Positions 59,725 through 64,000 of a stretch of 64,000 nt of DNA are shown piece by piece. A program made the translations under genes and the position numbers. The first letter of the stretch is position 1. Every line of letters starts with the position of its first letter. The notes beneath the pieces were generated by a model that saw only the letters and a list, made by a program, of their open reading frames with translations, had not been told where the DNA came from and did not search any database. The DNA comes from an uncultured Fidelibacterota bacterium (GTDB lineage: Bacteria > Fidelibacterota > UBA8477 > JABMPR01): the NCBI GenBank assembly GCA_937888365.1, contig CALBFA010000042.1:20343-84342 (forward strand), read 5' to 3'.

Positions 59725-60185
59725 GGCTTTAATAAACCTATTATAAAATCCCACTCATTCTTCTGCACAGGTTGAATGGATAATCGTTGACCGCGTTTGA
59801 TGACGAGCATGTCTTTGAGCTGAGGGTATTCTTTTAATTCATTCAGGGAAATTGTTCGTTTAAATTTTTCCACAAATTTAACATCTACCATCATCCAGCG
59901 CGGCGTTTCAATTTTAGATTTTGGATCAAAATAATTTGACATACTGTCGAAAGCAGTGAAATCTGGATACGATTCTCGAACAATTTCCATAATACCGACA
60001 ATGCCAATCACGTCGCAATTTGAATGATAAAAGAAAGCTTTATCCCCGATTCTCATATCGTCTCGCATATAATTACGCGCTTGATAATTACGAATCCCGT
60101 CCCAATGTTCTGTCTGATTTTTCATCGTTTCCAAATCGTCGATACTAAAGGTATTGGGTTCTGATTTCATGAGCCAATATTTCAT
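59721..60185 (-). CDS. EVE domain protein
   Basis: A 154-residue protein with the EVE signature: MKYWLMKSEPNTFSIDDL, GIRNYQARNYM, FFYHSN, and a C-terminal LIKRGQRLSIQPV-type strand. EVE domains bind modified bases in nucleic acids (5-methylcytosine and similar). The function in this organism is unknown. GGAG precedes the ATG. Confidence 0.9.
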   Translation of the reverse strand: MKYWLMKSEPNTFSIDDLETMKNQTEHWDGIRNYQARNYMRDDMRIGDKAFFYHSNCDVIGIVGIMEIVRESYPDFTAFDSMSNYFDPKSKIETPRWMMVDVKFVEKFKRTISLNELKEYPQLKDMLVIKRGQRLSIQPVQKNEWDFIIGLLKP

Positions 60186-60239
60186 AAGGGGCTCCTATTT
60201 ATGAATAATTGAGAGTTTAGTTTAAATAAAACGAAAGTA

Positions 60240-60833
60240 TTAATTCGAGAGATCAAAAGCTTCAAGGATATCACGAATCTCCGCAGCTTTTTCGTAATTT
60301 TCATTTTTTACGGCTTCTTCCAGCTCTTTTTCCAGTTCGATTTTCTTCTCGGCCTCCATTGCAAATCGCTTCATGTCATCAATGCTAGTATCTTCTTCAA
60401 CAGTGCTTTCTTCTAGGGAGACGAATGCGGCCTTTTTGTCAAAAATCCATCGTTTAATAAATAGAGGCGTGCTGGAACGCAACGCAACGGCAATTGCATC
60501 ACTAGGGCGACAATCAATTTCGTGCAATCCCTGACTACGTTCGATTTGGAGTTTTGCGTAGAATGTATTGTTTCGCAAATTGTAGATGACAACGGATTTT
60601 AAACCGGGTGATAAATCTCGAATAACAGTATTGACAAGGTCATGAGTATTGGGACGGGGCAGTTGCAGACCCTCCATACTTAGGGCAATGGACTGTGCCT
60701 CTTGATGTCCAATAACGAGTGTCATCTGACGTGGATCAGGCGTTTTGGACTTTATGAGAAGCGCGTAACCTTGAAGGGGTTTATAATAGAAAATATTCTC
60801 TATTTTTATTTCGATAAGATCATTCATTTCCAT
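60240..60833 (-). CDS. Bifunctional nuclease family protein with UVR motif
   Basis: A 197-residue protein: the BFN/DUF151 domain (LLIKSKTPDPRQMTLVIGHQEAQSIAL, RPNTHDLV, IDCRPSDAIAVALR) covers residues 1-130, and the C-terminal 40 residues (ELEEAVKNENYEKAAEIRDIL) are a UvrB/UvrC-type motif. The combination is common in anaerobes and is thought to act on nucleic acids. No neighbour suggests a pathway. Confidence 0.88.
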   Translation of the reverse strand: MEMNDLIEIKIENIFYYKPLQGYALLIKSKTPDPRQMTLVIGHQEAQSIALSMEGLQLPRPNTHDLVNTVIRDLSPGLKSVVIYNLRNNTFYAKLQIERSQGLHEIDCRPSDAIAVALRSSTPLFIKRWIFDKKAAFVSLEESTVEEDTSIDDMKRFAMEAEKKIELEKELEEAVKNENYEKAAEIRDILEAFDLSN

Positions 60834-61095
60834 GACGCCAATCTATATAGAAAGTTAAGTCATGAAAACTAAAATCAACAAAAAATCAAAATACAATTGC
60901 ACTTTCTAAGCAAGATTGTATAATGTTCCATGGCAAGTAAAGTGTTAGGCGTTTTTGGAACCAATTCTACAGAGTCTTTGCGAGTTGAATAATCAAAGAA
61001 GTAAAATGTGGTTTTATAGCCTTCAACCGTATCGTGATGCATGTTGCAGAATTTTTTTAATTAAATTGCGTCACAACGAATAGAGGAAGATTTCC

Positions 61096-62757
61096 ATGAT
61101 TGGTAGTATTTTTGAAATAGTTGGTGCTTTGGGCGTTTTTCTTTACGGCATGAGAGTGATGAGCGATGGAATCCAAAAAGTCGCTGGAGATCGCCTCCAA
61201 AGTGTTTTAAATTTCATGACTAAAAATCGTGTTATTGCTGTATTCTCTGGATTTATGATTACGGCAATCGTACAATCTTCATCAGCAACAACGGTGATGA
61301 TTGTTAGCTTTGTCAATGCTGGTCTTCTTAATTTAACACAATCAATCGGTGTGATTATGGGTGCAAATATCGGCACAACTGTAACAACATGGATTGTTTC
61401 TATTATTGGTTTCAAATTCAAAATCGCCGCATTCGCTTTACCTATTATTGCAATTGGCTTACCGCTGATGTTTTCTAAAAAGACACGATATAAAGAACTG
61501 AGCGAAGTCTTTATTGGATTTGGGCTTCTTTTTTTAGGGCTCATGTTTCTCAAAAATGCCGTCCCGGATATTAAGAGTCATCCTGAATTTTTAGAGTTCC
61601 TCAAAAACTATACGGAGATGGGATTTTTATCCTATCTCATTTTTCTCGCCGCTGGAACAATTCTGACCATCGTTGTTCAATCTTCTTCTGCTGCAATGGC
61701 CATTACAGTAACCATGGCATTTATGGGGTGGATCGATTTTAAAACTTCTGCCGCCATTGTTCTAGGCGAAAATATTGGAACAACCGTTACAGCATATTTA
61801 GCTGCTATTGGGACGTCTGTTAATGCCAGAAGAGCGGCTCGAGCGCATCTCCTTTTCAATATTTTTGGTGTCATATGGGTGACTTTTATATTTAGCTATT
61901 TTGTCGATTTTATATTGGCTATTGCGCCATGGGATTCATCATTGCAGGAAAATTTGCCGTTGAATTTGTCCCTTTTCCATACTGTATTTAACGTGTCCAA
62001 CACCTTAATTAGTATGCCACTTTTATCCTACTTTGCCATCGTTGTTACGAAACTCATTAAAGAGAGCGACGAGGACATAAGCAAAGAATATAAATTTAAA
62101 TTCGTCTCTACTGCTTTCCAGGAAACGCCACAAGTCCATGTGATTAATGCAAAAGCGGAAGTCGCTAAAATGGCCAAAGTGACCCGAGAAATGATTAGTA
62201 TTTTTACTGAAATATTTTCAAATCCTGAAAAAAAAATGGGTGGCTACGTTGTTAAAGCAAAAGAACTTGAAAATTTGACAGACAAAATGCAGGAAGAAAT
62301 ATCCGATTATTTGGTCGAATGCTTTAAAGAAGACCTCTCACAAAGAAATATTAATGATATTACTGCCATGATGCGAATTGCTCATGAACTTGAAAATATT
62401 GGCGATGCGAGTTACAAACTTGTCTTTATCACACGTAAAAAATATGAGAAAAAAATTAAATTCACCGATGAAGCCATGAACGAAATCAAGGATTTTACAG
62501 TTTTGGTCGCCTCATTCGTGGATTTCTGTATTAACCATCTGGGAAATAATTTTAGCAAAGAAGACTTAAAACAAGCCTACAATTTAGAAGAAGATGTCAA
62601 CCAATTTAGAAACCGATTGAATAAAAATGTGCGCCATCGTCTCAAACAAGGTGCGTATGTCCGTGGCGAATTATTCTATTTGGATATTTCGAAATATTTA
62701 GAGCATATTGGCGATCATTCTTTAAATATTGCACAAGCTTTAAAAGAGATGAATTAA
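61096..62757 (+). CDS. Na/Pi cotransporter family protein with PhoU-like C-terminus
   Basis: A 553-residue NptA-type sodium-phosphate cotransporter. The first half has about nine helices with two QSSSA repeats (IVQSSSATTVMIVSF and VVQSSSAAMAITV) and GANIGTT/GENIGTT, the hallmarks of the family. The C-terminal 200 residues are PhoU-like helices. It takes up phosphate and may sense it through the PhoU part. GAGGAAGA lies just upstream of the ATG. No pho genes adjoin. Confidence 0.92.
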   Translation: MIGSIFEIVGALGVFLYGMRVMSDGIQKVAGDRLQSVLNFMTKNRVIAVFSGFMITAIVQSSSATTVMIVSFVNAGLLNLTQSIGVIMGANIGTTVTTWIVSIIGFKFKIAAFALPIIAIGLPLMFSKKTRYKELSEVFIGFGLLFLGLMFLKNAVPDIKSHPEFLEFLKNYTEMGFLSYLIFLAAGTILTIVVQSSSAAMAITVTMAFMGWIDFKTSAAIVLGENIGTTVTAYLAAIGTSVNARRAARAHLLFNIFGVIWVTFIFSYFVDFILAIAPWDSSLQENLPLNLSLFHTVFNVSNTLISMPLLSYFAIVVTKLIKESDEDISKEYKFKFVSTAFQETPQVHVINAKAEVAKMAKVTREMISIFTEIFSNPEKKMGGYVVKAKELENLTDKMQEEISDYLVECFKEDLSQRNINDITAMMRIAHELENIGDASYKLVFITRKKYEKKIKFTDEAMNEIKDFTVLVASFVDFCINHLGNNFSKEDLKQAYNLEEDVNQFRNRLNKNVRHRLKQGAYVRGELFYLDISKYLEHIGDHSLNIAQALKEMN

Positions 62758-63090
62758 AAGTTTAAAGTTAAAACTGGAAAATAGATGGATGATGATTGCT
62801 CAATGATTGTCATCCATCTCAGAGTTATAGCGTCTCGTTGACCCAATGTGTACAAGCTAGATTGATGTAAAAATGACGACCTAATCGGGTAGGATTTTTT
62901 ATGCATAAAATTTAACTTGTTTTTCTCCCTCCAAAAAACCAAGTTAGCTTGAAGCAAAATTGCTATGATAAGAAGGCTAATTTGAAACAAGAAATTGTGC
63001 GAAGAATTCAATACACTTGAGAATACTTGTGTATAACGTCTACGTTCAAATTATATCATTACGAAGAATATTATTGAATCAAGGACTGCT
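62758..63090. other. Intergenic region upstream of Bro-N gene
   Basis: 333 bases with one inverted repeat (62783-62819) near its start and no convincing gene. A minus-strand frame (62754-63011) is weak and is not accepted. An AAGGA site lies before the ATG at 63091. Confidence 0.4.
62783..62819. terminator. Inverted repeat after transporter, possible terminator
   Basis: AGATGGATGA (62783-62792) and TCATCCATCT (62810-62819) pair perfectly around a 17-base loop, 26 bases after the transporter stop. There is no T-run after it, so it may be a weak terminator, an RNA-stabilising structure or an operator. Confidence 0.4.
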
Positions 63091-63939
63091 ATGACAAAAG
63101 AAAATGCAATACGACTATTCCAAGACCAACGCGTGCGAGTCCAGTGGGATGAAGAACAAGAAAAGTGGTTTTTCTCCATCGTTGATATCGTTGCTATTCT
63201 GACTGAAAGTGTCAATCCAAATAACTATTGGAAAGTACTAAAAAGTCGTCTCAAAAAAGAAGGAAGTGAGTTGGTTACAAATTGTAACCAACTGAAAATG
63301 GAATCTACTGATGGTAAGTTTTATAAGACGGATGTAGCAGATACTGAACAGCTCTTGCGATTAATTCAGTCAATTCCTTCCCCAAAGGCAGAACCTTTTA
63401 AAATGTGGTTAGCTAAAGTTGGTTATGAAAGAATTGAAGAAACCGAAGACCCCGAAAAAGCCTTTGATAGAGCAATGGAAACCTATCTCAAAAAAGGCTA
63501 TTCCAAAAACTGGATTAATCAAAGACTCAAAAGTATAGAAGTACGAAAAGACCTTACGGATGAATGGCAAGAGCGAGGAATGAAAACAGGGTTGGAGTAT
63601 GCTATTTTATCAAATGAAATAACAAATGCTTGGGCCGATAAAGACATTAAAGCCTATAAAAAATTAAAAGGTCTTACAAAAGAAAATCTAAGGGATAATA
63701 TGACCAATTTGGAATTGGTTCTAAACATGCTAGCAGAAGCCTCTACAACTGAAATATCAAAAGAGAAAAAGCCACAAGGACTAGACGAAAATAAAGATAC
63801 AGCTCGTAAAGGCGGAGGTGTAGCAAAAAAAGCACGATTAGAAATTGAAAAGCAAACGGGAAAGCCTGTAATTTCTACTAAGAATGCTAAAAAGTTGGGG
63901 AATAGGAGTGGTGAAAAAAGCAAGGGGATTGAAAAATAG
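63091..63939 (+). CDS. Bro-N family protein
   Basis: A 282-residue protein with an N-terminal Bro-N domain (VRVQWDEEQEKWFFSIVDIVAILTES), followed by the highly typical FKMWLAKVGYERIEE, KKGYSKNWINQRLKSIEVRK and NLRDNMTNLELVLNMLAEASTTEISK. The C-terminal 60 residues are lysine-rich. This family is frequent in chromosomes of anaerobes and related to phage antirepressors, but the protein stands alone here, without phage genes. It probably binds DNA; its target is unknown. AAGGA precedes the ATG. Confidence 0.88.
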   Translation: MTKENAIRLFQDQRVRVQWDEEQEKWFFSIVDIVAILTESVNPNNYWKVLKSRLKKEGSELVTNCNQLKMESTDGKFYKTDVADTEQLLRLIQSIPSPKAEPFKMWLAKVGYERIEETEDPEKAFDRAMETYLKKGYSKNWINQRLKSIEVRKDLTDEWQERGMKTGLEYAILSNEITNAWADKDIKAYKKLKGLTKENLRDNMTNLELVLNMLAEASTTEISKEKKPQGLDENKDTARKGGGVAKKARLEIEKQTGKPVISTKNAKKLGNRSGEKSKGIEK

Positions 63940-64000
63940 AAAATGCGGGAGTGTCAAAATAACTGGGTCTCTGTTTAAGACTTCCAAAGGTATTTAGCCC

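Noticed and set aside
62754..63011. Minus-strand 85-residue frame after the Na/Pi transporter
   Set aside because: No good start signal, its end overlaps the transporter stop, and it contains the inverted repeat; I regard it as noncoding.
1..64000. CRISPR array, tRNA or rRNA genes
   Set aside because: Looking through intergenic stretches I saw no regularly spaced repeats, no T-arm-like sequences with matching stems, and no ribosomal RNA blocks; a covariance-model scan would settle it.

Overview
The window reads as a chromosomal segment of an AT-rich, didermic, largely anaerobic bacterium of the FCB superphylum. The supports are an LptF/G permease, TolC and TonB/ExbB/ExbD genes, PorQ/PorV-like outer-membrane proteins, a type I dockerin on a secreted protein, superoxide reductase, and TonB of the style seen in Marinimicrobia, Calditrichota, KSB1 and Ignavibacteria. 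I cannot fix the phylum from sequence alone; Neomarinimicrobiota or Calditrichota are my best guesses. No rRNA, tRNA, CRISPR array or intact insertion sequence was recognised.

Layout. (1) Positions 1-9923: a tightly coupled plus-strand operon of eight genes with about 44 heme-attachment motifs. It holds a truncated multiheme cytochrome, a CbcL-like quinol-oxidising fusion of multiheme cytochrome c and cytochrome b, a membrane-anchored triheme cytochrome, an 18-heme cytochrome, two NHL-type beta-propellers (one a lipoprotein), an outer-membrane beta-barrel and a 12-heme cytochrome. The natural reading is an inner-membrane-to-surface electron conduit (extracellular electron transfer). (2) 10243-16637: a YejABE/OppDF-like peptide ABC importer, followed by an epimerase, a small membrane protein and a rhodanese, and closed by a strong bidirectional terminator at 18393. 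(3) 18451-21709, minus strand: superoxide reductase, HisC-type aminotransferase, a methionine gamma-lyase-family enzyme and its Lrp/AsnC regulator. (4) 21865-28400: a recent tandem duplicate of an outer-membrane-type lipoprotein, an SDR enzyme, LptF/G, a GAF/HD-GYP phosphodiesterase, and a REP-type tyrosine transposase with an adjacent hairpin repeat.

(5) 28855-31965: a YtrA-type GntR regulator with its ABC transporter. (6) 32336-41771: an unusual SppA with an N-terminal barrel-like domain, a Yip1-type membrane protein, and a MacAB-TolC-like exporter with two permeases. (7) 41944-52474: a hybrid histidine kinase, a PorQ-like protein, a subtilisin-family protease with copper-oxidase-like C-terminal domains, a cupredoxin-like dockerin protein, a CtpA protease, and an ExbB-ExbD-ExbD-TonB operon behind a near-consensus promoter. 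(8) 52543-54667, minus strand: a radical-SAM spore-photoproduct-lyase relative coupled to a protein with a ParB-like helical region. (9) 55419-58186, minus strand: a PduT/PduS bacterial-microcompartment redox pair without shell or enzyme genes nearby, then a lipoprotein and a one-domain asparaginase. (10) 58407-63939: a DUF3667 protein, a CcmH-like cytochrome c maturation protein, EVE, bifunctional nuclease, a Na/Pi cotransporter and a Bro-N protein.

The most striking items are the heme-conduit operon with propellers, the protease/cupredoxin pair with eroded copper sites, the orphan PduS-PduT pair, and the RAYT with its hairpin.
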